Assembly: GCF_004923295.1 (NCBI RefSeq) | Contig: NZ_CP039634.1 | Coordinates: 1,392,001-1,456,000 of the forward strand | Length of the DNA: 64,000 nt | Direction: 5' to 3' | DNA from: Azospirillum sp. TSH100 | GTDB taxonomy: Bacteria; Pseudomonadota; Alphaproteobacteria; Azospirillales; Azospirillaceae | In this document: in pieces, positions 56,393 to 64,000 of the stretch | Position numbering within the stretch: the stretch's first letter is position 1 | Layout: every line of letters begins with the position of its first letter | Position numbers and translations under genes: made by a program | Notes under the pieces: model-generated | Database searches by the model: none | What the model was told of the DNA's origin: nothing | Seen by the model: the letters and a program-made list of their open reading frames with translations, nothing else

Positions 56393-56402
56393 GGACCCGG
56401 GC

Positions 56403-56945
56403 ATGACCGCACGTCTGAAAGAAGTTTACGATTCCAAGATCCGCGCCGCTCTGAAGTCGGAATTCGGCTACAAGAACGACCTGGAAGTTCCGCGGATCGA
56501 GAAGATCGTGGTCAACATGGGTGTTGGCGAGGCTGTCGCCGACTCCAAGAAGATCCAGCTCGCCGTGGCCGAGATGGCCGCCATCACCGGCCAGAAGCCG
56601 GTGGTGACCAAGTCGCGCAAGTCGATCGCCCAGTTCAAGCTGCGCGAAGGCATGGCGATCGGCTGCAAGGTCACGCTCCGTCGCGACCGCATGTACGAGT
56701 TCCTGGATCGCCTGGTGACGATTGCGTTGCCGCGCGTCCGTGACTTCCGTGGCATCCCGGGTGACAGCTTTGACGGCCGTGGCAACTATGCCATGGGCGT
56801 CAAGGAACAGATCATTTTCCCGGAGATCGATTACGACAAGATCGATCAGATCCGCGGCATGGACATCATCATCGTCACTTCGGCGAAGACCGACCAGGAA
56901 GCCAAGGCTCTCCTGAAGGGCTTCGACATGCCGTTCGTGAGCTGA
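56403..56945 (+). CDS. rplE: 50S ribosomal protein L5
   Basis: A 180-residue L5 binding 5S rRNA ([40 protein letters not shown]). ATG at 56403, 10 bases after rplX; the open frame extending upstream overlaps rplX and is not coding. Confidence 0.97.
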   Translation: MTARLKEVYDSKIRAALKSEFGYKNDLEVPRIEKIVVNMGVGEAVADSKKIQLAVAEMAAITGQKPVVTKSRKSIAQFKLREGMAIGCKVTLRRDRMYEFLDRLVTIALPRVRDFRGIPGDSFDGRGNYAMGVKEQIIFPEIDYDKIDQIRGMDIIIVTSAKTDQEAKALLKGFDMPFVS

Positions 56946-56960
56946 GGCTGGAGCACGACC

Positions 56961-57266
56961 ATGGCTAAGACCAGTGCCATCGAAAAGAACAAGCGTCGCG
57001 CCAAGCTGGCCAAGCAGTACGCGAACAAGCGTGCGCGCCTTAAGGCCATCGCGAACGACAAGACCCTCCCGCCGGAAGAGCAATTCGCTGCCCGCCTCAA
57101 GCTGGCCGAACTGCCGCGCAACTCCTCGAAGGTGCGCATCCGGAACCGCTGCGAAATGACCGGGCGTCCGCGCGCGTTCTATCGCAAGTTCAAGCTGTCC
57201 CGCGTCACGCTCCGTGAACTGGCCTCGACCGGCCAGATCCCGGGCATGACGAAGTCGAGCTGGTAA
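56961..57266 (+). CDS. rpsN: 30S ribosomal protein S14, zinc-free type
   Basis: A 101-residue long-form S14 ([33 protein letters not shown]). It lacks the CxxC pairs of the zinc-binding short form, as usual in proteobacteria. Confidence 0.97.
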   Translation: MAKTSAIEKNKRRAKLAKQYANKRARLKAIANDKTLPPEEQFAARLKLAELPRNSSKVRIRNRCEMTGRPRAFYRKFKLSRVTLRELASTGQIPGMTKSSW

Positions 57267-57279
57267 GGAGGGTCCGAGA

Positions 57280-57678
57280 ATGTCTTTGAGCGATCCGCTC
57301 GGCGATATGCTGACCCGCATCCGCAACGGTCAGCACGCCCGCATGTCCGTTGTGGTTTCCCCGGCGTCTAAGCTGCGTGTCAATGTCCTGGAAGTTCTGA
57401 AGCGTGAAGGCTTCATCCGCGGCTGGTCCGAGGAAGAACTGCGTCCGGGCGTCAAGAACCTGAAGATCGAGCTGAAGTACCACGAAGGCGAGCCTGTCAT
57501 TAAGCAGATCGCCCGTGTGTCGAAGCCCGGCCGTCGCGTCTATTCGAAGATCGCCGACCTGCCCCGTGTCTACAACGGGCTCGGTCTGTCGATCCTGTCG
57601 ACCCCGCGCGGCGTGATGTCGGACAATGAGGCCCGCGCCGCCAACGTTGGCGGTGAAGTCCTCTGCCGCGTGTTCTAA
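57280..57678 (+). CDS. rpsH: 30S ribosomal protein S8
   Basis: A 132-residue S8 ([38 protein letters not shown]). In E. coli S8 represses the spc operon. AAGGAGG precedes the ATG. Confidence 0.97.
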   Translation: MSLSDPLGDMLTRIRNGQHARMSVVVSPASKLRVNVLEVLKREGFIRGWSEEELRPGVKNLKIELKYHEGEPVIKQIARVSKPGRRVYSKIADLPRVYNGLGLSILSTPRGVMSDNEARAANVGGEVLCRVF

Positions 57679-57691
57679 GGGGGATTGGCAG

Positions 57692-58225
57692 ATGTCGCGC
57701 ATTGGCAAGCATCCCGTGCCGGTCCCGGCTGGCGTCGACGTGAAGGTCGACGGTCAGCAGGTCACGGCCAAGGGCAAGCTGGGGCAACTCAGCCTGACCC
57801 TGATCGACGACATCACCGCCTCGCTGGAAGACGGCAAGGTGGTGGTGAAGCCGGCAAACGACAGCAAGCGCGCCCGCGTCATGTGGGCGACCTCGCGCAC
57901 CCTGATCAACAACATGGTCACCGGTGTCAGCCAGGGTTACACGATCAACCTGGAAATCAACGGCGTCGGTTACCGCGCCGCCGTGCAGGGCAAGGAGCTG
58001 GTTCTCCAGCTCGGCTTCTCGCACGACGTCAAGTACCCGATCCCGGAAGGCATCACGATCAAGTGCGACAAGCCGACGGCCATCTCGGTCAGCGGCTACG
58101 ACAAGCACAAGGTCGGCCAGGTTGCCGCCGAGATCCGCGGTTGGAAGAAGCCGGAGCCCTACAAGGGCAAGGGCATCAAGTACGAGACCGAAACCATCCT
58201 GCGCAAGGAAGGTAAGAAGAAGTAA
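57692..58225 (+). CDS. rplF: 50S ribosomal protein L6
   Basis: A 177-residue L6 ([54 protein letters not shown]). ATG at 57692 behind GGGGGA. Confidence 0.97.
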   Translation: MSRIGKHPVPVPAGVDVKVDGQQVTAKGKLGQLSLTLIDDITASLEDGKVVVKPANDSKRARVMWATSRTLINNMVTGVSQGYTINLEINGVGYRAAVQGKELVLQLGFSHDVKYPIPEGITIKCDKPTAISVSGYDKHKVGQVAAEIRGWKKPEPYKGKGIKYETETILRKEGKKK

Positions 58226-58230
58226 CCGCC

Positions 58231-58593
58231 ATGCTGAAGCCAAAGCAACTCCACGAGCGCCGCAAGCAGCGCGTGCGCGCGCAGATTGCCAAGAAGGCCG
58301 GCGGGCGCGTTCGCCTCTCGGTCTTCCGGTCCAATCTGCACATCTACGCCCAGATCATCGACGACGAAAATGGCAAGACGCTCGCGTCCGCCTCGTCGCT
58401 CGAGAAGGAGCTGCGCGAGCAGCTCAAGCACGGCGGCAACGTCGATGCTGCCAAGCGCATCGGCGGCCTGATCGCCGAGCGCGCCAAGGCCGCTGGGATT
58501 ACCGAGGTCGTGTTCGACCGCGGTGGTTACATTTACCATGGCCGGGTCAAGGCCCTGGCCGACGCCGCCCGTGAGGGCGGGCTGTCGTTCTAA
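58231..58593 (+). CDS. rplR: 50S ribosomal protein L18
   Basis: A 120-residue L18 binding 5S rRNA ([40 protein letters not shown]). Confidence 0.97.
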   Translation: MLKPKQLHERRKQRVRAQIAKKAGGRVRLSVFRSNLHIYAQIIDDENGKTLASASSLEKELREQLKHGGNVDAAKRIGGLIAERAKAAGITEVVFDRGGYIYHGRVKALADAAREGGLSF

Positions 58594-58605
58594 GGAGGCC
58601 CGGAT

Positions 58606-59175
58606 ATGGCACGTGAACGTGGGGAGCGGGACAACCGCGACCGGCAGCCGCGCGAGCGGGAAGAAAGCGAGCTGATCGAAAAGCTCGTCGGCATCAACCG
58701 CGTCGCCAAGGTGGTCAAGGGTGGTCGTCGCTTCGGCTTCGCCGCTCTGGTCGTCGTCGGCGACGGCAAGGGCCGCGTCGGCGTCGGTTCGGGCAAGGCC
58801 CGCGAGGTCCCGGAAGCCATCCGCAAGGCGACCGATCAGGCCAAGCGCGGCATGATCCGTGTTCCGCTGCGCGAAGGCCGCACGCTGCATCACGACACCA
58901 ACGGTCACTTCGGTGCCGGCAAGGTCGTGCTGCGGGCCGCTCCGGCCGGTACCGGCATCATCGCCGGTGGTCCGATGCGCGCGATCTTCGAGGCTCTCGG
59001 CGTCGCTGACGTCGTGACCAAGTCGATCGGCACGTCGAACCCGCACAACATGATCAAGGCGACCTTCGACGCCCTGACCCAGGTCACCAGCCCGCGGTCG
59101 GTCGCGGCGCGTCGTGGTCGTCGCGTGAGCGACATCCTCGGCCGTCGTGAGGCCGGCGCCGGACAGGAGGCCTGA
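58606..59175 (+). CDS. rpsE: 30S ribosomal protein S5
   Basis: A 189-residue S5 with the double-stranded RNA-binding part ([38 protein letters not shown]). A charged N-terminal tail ([18 protein letters not shown]) is longer than in E. coli. AAGGAGG stands before the ATG. Confidence 0.97.
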   Translation: MARERGERDNRDRQPREREESELIEKLVGINRVAKVVKGGRRFGFAALVVVGDGKGRVGVGSGKAREVPEAIRKATDQAKRGMIRVPLREGRTLHHDTNGHFGAGKVVLRAAPAGTGIIAGGPMRAIFEALGVADVVTKSIGTSNPHNMIKATFDALTQVTSPRSVAARRGRRVSDILGRREAGAGQEA

Positions 59176-59177
59176 TC

Positions 59178-59369
59178 ATGGCGGAGAAGAAGACCGTCGT
59201 CGTGACCCAGATCGGCAGCCCGATCGGCCGCAAGCACGACCAGCGCGAAACGCTGGTCGGTCTGGGTCTCAACAAGCTGCACCGGACCCGCGAGCTGGAG
59301 GACACTCCAGCCGTGCGGGGCATGATCGCCAAGGTCGCGCACCTGGTCCGCGTCGAGAACGAGGGCTGA
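59178..59369 (+). CDS. rpmD: 50S ribosomal protein L30
   Basis: A 63-residue L30 ([36 protein letters not shown]), 2 bases after rpsE. Confidence 0.96.
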   Translation: MAEKKTVVVTQIGSPIGRKHDQRETLVGLGLNKLHRTRELEDTPAVRGMIAKVAHLVRVENEG

Positions 59370-59373
59370 GATC

Positions 59374-59859
59374 ATGACCAAGCTGAATGACCTGCGTGAC
59401 AACGCCGGTGCCCGCAAGGCGCGCATGCGCGTCGGTCGCGGTATCGGTTCGGGCAAGGGCAAGACCGCTGGCCGCGGCGTGAAGGGTCAGACCTCGCGCA
59501 CCGGCGTGGCGATCAACGGCTTCGAAGGCGGGCAGATGCCTCTGCACCGCCGCCTGCCGAAGCGCGGTTTCCGGAACATCTTCGCCAAGGAATACTCGGT
59601 GGTTAACCTGGGCATGGTCCAGAAGGCCATCGACCTGGGCAAGCTGAACGCCGCCGAGACCATCGATGCCGCGGCGCTCAACGCCGCCGGCGTCACCGGC
59701 AAGGTGAAGAAGGACGGTGTCCGTCTGCTGGGCAAGGGCGAGCTGACCGCGAAGGTGTCCTTCACGGTCGCCGGCGCGTCCAAGTCGGCGATCGAGGCCG
59801 TCGAGAAGGCGGGTGGCAGCGTCACGCTGACCGCTCCCGCCGCCGAAGCCGCCGAGTAA
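59374..59859 (+). CDS. rplO: 50S ribosomal protein L15
   Basis: A 161-residue L15 ([39 protein letters not shown]). A hairpin AAGCCCGT/ACGGGCTT (59871-59894) in the spacer to secY may lower secY expression. Confidence 0.97.
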   Translation: MTKLNDLRDNAGARKARMRVGRGIGSGKGKTAGRGVKGQTSRTGVAINGFEGGQMPLHRRLPKRGFRNIFAKEYSVVNLGMVQKAIDLGKLNAAETIDAAALNAAGVTGKVKKDGVRLLGKGELTAKVSFTVAGASKSAIEAVEKAGGSVTLTAPAAEAAE

Positions 59860-59870
59860 AGTTCCGCGAC

Positions 59871-59894
59871 AAGCCCGTGCTTGCGTACGGGCTT
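59871..59894 (+). terminator. weak hairpin between rplO and secY
   Basis: AAGCCCGT and ACGGGCTT form an 8-bp stem over 8 bases with only TCGG after it, so at most a partial terminator or processing site. Confidence 0.4.
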
Positions 59895-59982
59895 TCGGGG
59901 CACTACAAAAAGCGAAGTCGCGAGGGGCGGCCTGCGTCATGCAGTGCCGCCCCGTTCGCGCTTACGGGACAGGGATTGGACC

Positions 59983-61323
59983 ATGGCATCAGCGGCCGAG
60001 CAGCTTGCCGCCAACATCAATTTCGGGGCTTTCTCCAAGGCGACCGAGCTGAAAAAGCGGATTTGGTTCACCTTGGCGGCCCTGATCGTCTATCGGCTGG
60101 GCACCTACATCCCGATTCCGGGCATTGATCCGCACATCCTGCAGGACGTTTTCAAGCAGCAGGGCAGCGGCATCCTCGGCATGTTCGACATGCTGGCCGG
60201 TGGTGCGCTCCACCGCATGACCATCTTCGCGCTCAACATCATGCCGTACATCTCGGCGTCCATCATCGTGCAGTTGCTGACCGCCGTGTCGCCGCAGATG
60301 GAAGCCATGAAGAAGGAAGGCGAGGCGGGGCGCAAGAAACTGAACCAGTATACCCGATTCGGCACCGTCGTCCTCGCCACCGTCCAGGCTTACGGCCTCG
60401 CGGTCGGGCTCGAGGCGATGCGCGGCTCCACGGGTGCGGCGGTTCTCGATCCAGGGCTGTTCTTCCGCATCGCCACGGTCATCACGCTGGTCGGCGGCAC
60501 CATGTTCCTGATGTGGCTGGGCGAGCAGATCACCGCGCGCGGCATCGGCAACGGCACCTCGCTGATCATCTTCGCCGGCATCGTCGCGGAACTGCCGCGC
60601 GCGCTGGTCAACACGCTGGAACTCGGCCGGCAGGGCGCGTTGTCCACGGTCTTCATCATCCTGATGCTGGTGATGGCGGTCGGTGTGGTGTTCTTCATCG
60701 TCTTCATGGAGCGCGCCCAGCGCCGCCTGCTGGTGCAGTACCCGAAGCGTCAGGTCGGCAACCGGGTGTTCGGTGGCGAAGCGTCGCACCTGCCGCTGAA
60801 GATGAACACGGCCGGCGTCATCCCGCCGATCTTCGCGTCGTCGCTGCTGCTGCTGCCGCTGACCGCGGTCGGCTTCGCCGGCGGCGAGGGGCCGGAGTGG
60901 CTGCAGGCGGTGTCGCGCTACGTCGCGCACGGCACGCCGCTCTATATGCTGCTCTACGCCTCGCTGATCGTGTTCTTCTGCTTCTTCTACACCGCCATCG
61001 TCTTCAACCCGACGGAGACGGCCGACAACCTGCGTAAGTATGGCGGCTTCATCCCGGGCATCCGTCCGGGCAAGAACACCGCCGACCACATCGACTATGT
61101 GCTGACGCGGCTGACGGTCATCGGCTCCGCCTACCTTGTGGCGGTTTGTCTCCTCCCCGAAATCCTGATATCCCAGCACTCGGTTCCGTTTTATTTTGGC
61201 GGCACCAGCCTGCTGATCGTGGTCACCGTCACGATGGACACGGTCGCGCAGATTCATTCCCACCTGCTGGCCCACCAGTATGAGGGATTGATCAAGAAAT
61301 CGAAGCTTCGGGGGAGAAAGTAA
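59983..61323 (+). CDS. secY: preprotein translocase subunit SecY
   Basis: A 446-residue channel protein with ten membrane helices (ATELKKRIWFTLAALIVYRL at helix 1; GTYIPIPGIDPHIL; IMPYISASIIVQLLTAVSP; GIRPGKNTADHIDYVLTRLT). ATG at 59983 was preferred to one at 59881 because the family starts near MASAAEQL. adk overlaps its stop by one base. Confidence 0.97.
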   Translation: MASAAEQLAANINFGAFSKATELKKRIWFTLAALIVYRLGTYIPIPGIDPHILQDVFKQQGSGILGMFDMLAGGALHRMTIFALNIMPYISASIIVQLLTAVSPQMEAMKKEGEAGRKKLNQYTRFGTVVLATVQAYGLAVGLEAMRGSTGAAVLDPGLFFRIATVITLVGGTMFLMWLGEQITARGIGNGTSLIIFAGIVAELPRALVNTLELGRQGALSTVFIILMLVMAVGVVFFIVFMERAQRRLLVQYPKRQVGNRVFGGEASHLPLKMNTAGVIPPIFASSLLLLPLTAVGFAGGEGPEWLQAVSRYVAHGTPLYMLLYASLIVFFCFFYTAIVFNPTETADNLRKYGGFIPGIRPGKNTADHIDYVLTRLTVIGSAYLVAVCLLPEILISQHSVPFYFGGTSLLIVVTVTMDTVAQIHSHLLAHQYEGLIKKSKLRGRK

Positions 61324-61970
61324 TGAACCTCATACTGCTCGGTCCGCCGGGCGCCGGGAAGGGGACCCAGGCGCGCCGTCTGGAAGACACTCGTGGTCTG
61401 GTGCAGTTGTCGACCGGCGACATGCTCCGCGCCATGGTGGCGGAAGGCGGGCCGCTCGGGCAGCAGGCGAAGGAGATCATGGCCGCCGGCAAGCTGATGC
61501 CGGACGAGCTGATGGTCAGCATGATCGCCGAGCGCATTTCCAAGCCCGACGTCAAGAACGGCTTCATCCTCGACGGGTTCCCGCGCACCGTGGCCCAGGC
61601 CGAGGCGCTCGATCGGATGCTGGACGAGAAGGGCCTGAAGCTCGACCATGTGGTCGAGATGCGGGTGGTCGACGACGTGCTGGTTGAGCGCATCACCGGC
61701 CGTTACACCTGCGCCAAGTGCGGCAAGGGCTATCACGACAGCTTCGAGAAGCCGAAGGTCGAGGGCGTCTGCGATGTCTGCGGCAGCACCGAGTTCAAGC
61801 GGCGCGCCGATGACAATGCGGAGACGGTGACGACCCGTCTGGCCCAGTACCACCAGCAGACAGCGCCGATCCTGCCCTATTACCAGGGCCGCGGCGTGCT
61901 GAAGGTGGTTGACGGCATGGCCGACATCGATGAGGTGACCAAGCAGATCGAGACGATCCTCGCCAGCTGA
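61323..61970 (+). CDS. adk: adenylate kinase, zinc-LID type
   Basis: A 215-residue kinase balancing AMP, ADP and ATP. P-loop GPPGAGKGTQARRLE, AMP site FPRTVAQAEAL, and a long LID with four cysteines (CAKCGKGYHD and CDVCGSTEFK) that bind structural zinc, unlike the E. coli enzyme. Coupled to secY by TAATG. It is the last gene of the ribosomal cluster here. Confidence 0.97.
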   Translation: MNLILLGPPGAGKGTQARRLEDTRGLVQLSTGDMLRAMVAEGGPLGQQAKEIMAAGKLMPDELMVSMIAERISKPDVKNGFILDGFPRTVAQAEALDRMLDEKGLKLDHVVEMRVVDDVLVERITGRYTCAKCGKGYHDSFEKPKVEGVCDVCGSTEFKRRADDNAETVTTRLAQYHQQTAPILPYYQGRGVLKVVDGMADIDEVTKQIETILAS

Positions 61971-61993
61971 GGACAGTCACCGATCGCAAGGTA

Positions 61994-62036
61994 AAGGCCG
62001 CAGTCTCCGTCGGGAGGCTGCGGCCTTCTCGTTTTG
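61994..62036 (+). terminator. intrinsic terminator after adk
   Basis: AAGGCCGCAG/CTGCGGCCTT, extended inward by CTCC/GGGAG pairs, followed by CTCGTTTT. It ends the S10/spc cluster. Confidence 0.85.
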
Positions 62037-62060
62037 CGGACAATTCAGGGCGCGAGCGGG

Positions 62061-62885
62061 TCAGGCGCCGGCGCTGTCGGAGGAGGGCGTGGCGTCGGTC
62101 GCGCCTTCCGTCCCGCCATTCGTCCCGCCGGCGGGATGCTCCGACATGGTGCGGTAGCGCGCCAGGATCCAGCCGAGATGCGCGGTGACCGCACTGGCGG
62201 CTGCATCGGGATCGCGCCGGGCGATGGCCTGATGGATGGCACGGTGGTGCTCGATCATCAGCGCCTCATGGTTTTCCATGAAGGGCTCGGTGTGCTTCAT
62301 CTCGACCATGTTGCCGAGGATGTCGCGGATGGTCGACAGCAGGTGCAGATAGACCGGGCTGCCGGAAGCCTGGGCGACGGCGACGTGGAAGTCCATGTCG
62401 TCCGCCGCGCGTCCACCGTCGCGGTTGGTCTCGCTCATCGCCGCCAGGATGCGGCCGATGGTGTCGATCTGCTCCTGCGTGGCCCGCTCTGCTGCACGCC
62501 GGGCGGCCCAGCTTTCCAGCGCCATGCGGATTTCCACGAGGTCGCAGAGGTTCTGGTGGGTGCTGCGCACCATCGCGGTGAGGGCGCCGTCCATGACGCC
62601 GGCCGAGGAGACCACGCGGGTGCCGCCGCCCTGGACGGCGGTGAGGAAGCCCTGGGTCTTCAGCTTTTGCAAGGCGGCGCGGACGGAGACGCGGCTGACA
62701 TGCAGCTGCTCGGCCAGCTGGCGTTCCCCCGGCAGACGCTCGCCCGGCACCAGCTCGCCACGCGCGATGCGGTCGAGAAGCTGTTGTGCCACCCACTCCG
62801 AAATCCGCTGGGAAGAGGAGGGGACGTGAGCGCTGTCGTCGGTGCCGGGCACGGGTTGTTCCCCTTTGGTCGGAAAGCGGTTCAT
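62061..62885 (-). CDS. GntR/FadR family transcriptional regulator
   Basis: A 274-residue regulator. The N-terminal winged helix (RISEWVAQQLLDRIARGELV; GERLPGERQLAEQLHVSRVS; VRAALQKLKTQGFL) is typical GntR; the C-terminal FCD domain (residues about 110-240) has the metal-ligand pattern with MDFHVAVAQASGSP and IEHHRAIHQAI. Such regulators respond to small organic acids. The last 30 residues are a Gly/Thr/Ser tail. A matching operator is just upstream. The regulated pathway is not visible here. Confidence 0.9.
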   Translation of the reverse strand: MNRFPTKGEQPVPGTDDSAHVPSSSQRISEWVAQQLLDRIARGELVPGERLPGERQLAEQLHVSRVSVRAALQKLKTQGFLTAVQGGGTRVVSSAGVMDGALTAMVRSTHQNLCDLVEIRMALESWAARRAAERATQEQIDTIGRILAAMSETNRDGGRAADDMDFHVAVAQASGSPVYLHLLSTIRDILGNMVEMKHTEPFMENHEALMIEHHRAIHQAIARRDPDAAASAVTAHLGWILARYRTMSEHPAGGTNGGTEGATDATPSSDSAGA

Positions 62886-62892
62886 GGCTGAT

Positions 62893-62903
62893 TGGTCATA
62901 CCG
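62893..62903. promoter_or_regulatory. candidate FadR-type operator
   Basis: TGGTCATACCG matches the FadR-subfamily pattern TnGTnnnACnA except for the last base, and contains the perfect core GGT-cat-ACC. It is 8 bases before the regulator's start codon, consistent with autorepression. Confidence 0.5.
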
Positions 62904-63013
62904 GTAACGGTCCCGGCGGGTGCGGTCAATGGGCCACAGACACGCTGCGGCGCCTTGCCCGTGCGATGGAAAAACATGCCGGTTGTGGCGCCGGCCCTTC
63001 CGGATGTGGACGC

Positions 63014-63931
63014 TTACCGGCCGCCGGGGCGGGCCAGCAGGATACCCACCAGAATTACGGCGGCGCCCAGCGCCTGCAAGGGGCCCAACGGTTCGTTCAG
63101 CAGAACCCAGGCGAGGATGGCGGCGGCGGCCGGTTGAAGCAGCAGGCTGACCGACGAGAAGGAGGCCGGCAGATGGGCCAGGGCGTAGGCGATCAGGCTC
63201 TGGCCGCAGGCATGGCTGAACAGGGCGAGCCCCGCCAGCACGGCCCAGCCGGTGGCGGTCGCCGGCAGCATCGCCTCGCCGTCATAGAGGCCGATGGGCA
63301 GCAGGACCGCGGCCGAAATGGCGCCGCTCCAGGTCATGATGGTGGCGGTGGAGAATTCGCTGCGCAGGCGCCCGACCGACAGGATGTAGCCGGCATAGAA
63401 GGCGGCGGTCAGCAGGGCCAGCGCGTCGCCGAACAGATGATCGGCATCGAGCTGAAAGCTCTCGCCCATCAGCACGATAGCCCCGGCCAGCGCCAGCAGC
63501 ATGCCCATGACGAAGCGGCGGGTGATGCGCTCCTTGAACAGGAACCAGGCGGCGGGCGCCACATAGAGTGGGGCGAAATTTGCCAGCAGCGTGGAGTTGG
63601 CGACCGAAGTGTAGCGGATCGAGGTGTGCCAGATCGCGAGGTCGCCGGCGAAGCAAAGCCCGGCCAGCGACAGACGGGCATAGTCACCGATGGAGGAGGG
63701 GCGGCGGCTGGCACGCCCGCTCCGCTGACGCGACTCGGCGGCCATCCACAGCGCCAGCGCCGGCATTGCCAACGCGGTCCGCCAAAAGCCGATGGCGACT
63801 GGACCGACATCGGACAGCCGGACGAAGATGGGCGCGAAGGCAATGCCCAGAGCGCCGATCAGCAGCGCGATAAGGGCGATGCGTTGTGTCCGGTACGCAT
63901 GGTCGACTGGGATGGCACTGGCGTCTGGCAT
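63014..63931 (-). CDS. EamA/DMT family transporter
   Basis: A 305-residue inner-membrane protein with ten predicted helices in two EamA repeats; each repeat shows the pattern around LGIAFAPIFVRLSD and LAYALAHLPASFSSVSLLLQ. DMT proteins usually export amino acids or metabolites; the solute is unknown. ATG at 63931 begins a usual-length protein; another ATG at 63982 behind a distant GGAGG cannot be excluded. Confidence 0.85.
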   Translation of the reverse strand: MPDASAIPVDHAYRTQRIALIALLIGALGIAFAPIFVRLSDVGPVAIGFWRTALAMPALALWMAAESRQRSGRASRRPSSIGDYARLSLAGLCFAGDLAIWHTSIRYTSVANSTLLANFAPLYVAPAAWFLFKERITRRFVMGMLLALAGAIVLMGESFQLDADHLFGDALALLTAAFYAGYILSVGRLRSEFSTATIMTWSGAISAAVLLPIGLYDGEAMLPATATGWAVLAGLALFSHACGQSLIAYALAHLPASFSSVSLLLQPAAAAILAWVLLNEPLGPLQALGAAVILVGILLARPGGR

Positions 63932-64000
63932 GGTGCGCTTATAATGACGCCCCGGCTGGGGGGCCAGCCGGTTGCCAGTCATGGCTGCCGTGCGCCTCCG

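Overview
The window is high-GC DNA from an alphaproteobacterium, most likely Azospirillum or a close relative in the Rhodospirillales. The basis is codon bias, the alphaproteobacterial DUF3126 gene, the order tRNA-Tyr/tRNA-Gly/tuf/tRNA-Trp/secE/nusG, a candidate alpha-r8 (MmgR-like) small RNA and fused LivH-LivM permeases. No database search was possible, so the genus is an inference.

The left half (1-31.4 kb) is accessory and metabolic. Positions 1-2254 carry an acyl-transfer pair (SGNH-like protein plus MBOAT acyltransferase). prfB follows, with a classical programmed +1 frameshift. From 3.8 to 7.5 kb lie small secreted or hypothetical proteins, trehalose-phosphatase, a candidate MmgR-like sRNA, a 20-residue membrane-peptide ORF and a ROK sugar kinase. 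From 7.7 to 11.9 kb two large multidomain proteins converge: a degenerate AAA module joined through a membrane segment to ankyrin repeats, and a caspase-fold protein lacking both catalytic residues, followed by SH3 and MORN repeats. An unusual perfect 15-bp inverted repeat, which includes a very strong Shine-Dalgarno sequence and encloses a tiny ORF, lies at 13241-13408. Two NitT/TauT-type ABC sets (13.7-19.8 kb) and one branched-chain-amino-acid-type ABC set with a MarR regulator (19.8-25.0 kb) follow. An outer-membrane beta-barrel protein and a Wza-like export lipoprotein (25.9-28.2 kb) suggest exopolysaccharide export. A short AT-rich patch with a membrane protein sits beside the 3' end of tRNA-Thr and looks acquired.

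The right half (31.5-62.0 kb) is the translation and transcription core. In order: tRNA-Tyr, tRNA-Gly, tuf, tRNA-Trp, secE, nusG, rplKAJL, rpoBC, then rpsL-rpsG-fusA-tuf, then the S10/spc cluster rpsJ to adk. Good -35/-10 promoters can be read before tRNA-Tyr, tRNA-Trp, rpsL and rpsJ. The rpsL and rpsJ leaders both contain terminator-like hairpins between promoter and first gene, suggesting attenuation. Two tuf copies encode identical proteins and differ by one silent base in the stretches I compared. The fusA product has altered residues in a normally conserved domain IV loop. The cluster stops after adk at a terminator: rpsM, rpsK, rpoA and rplQ, which usually follow, are absent and a FadR-type regulator and a DMT transporter stand there instead.

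No CRISPR array, insertion sequence, rRNA gene or prophage was seen.
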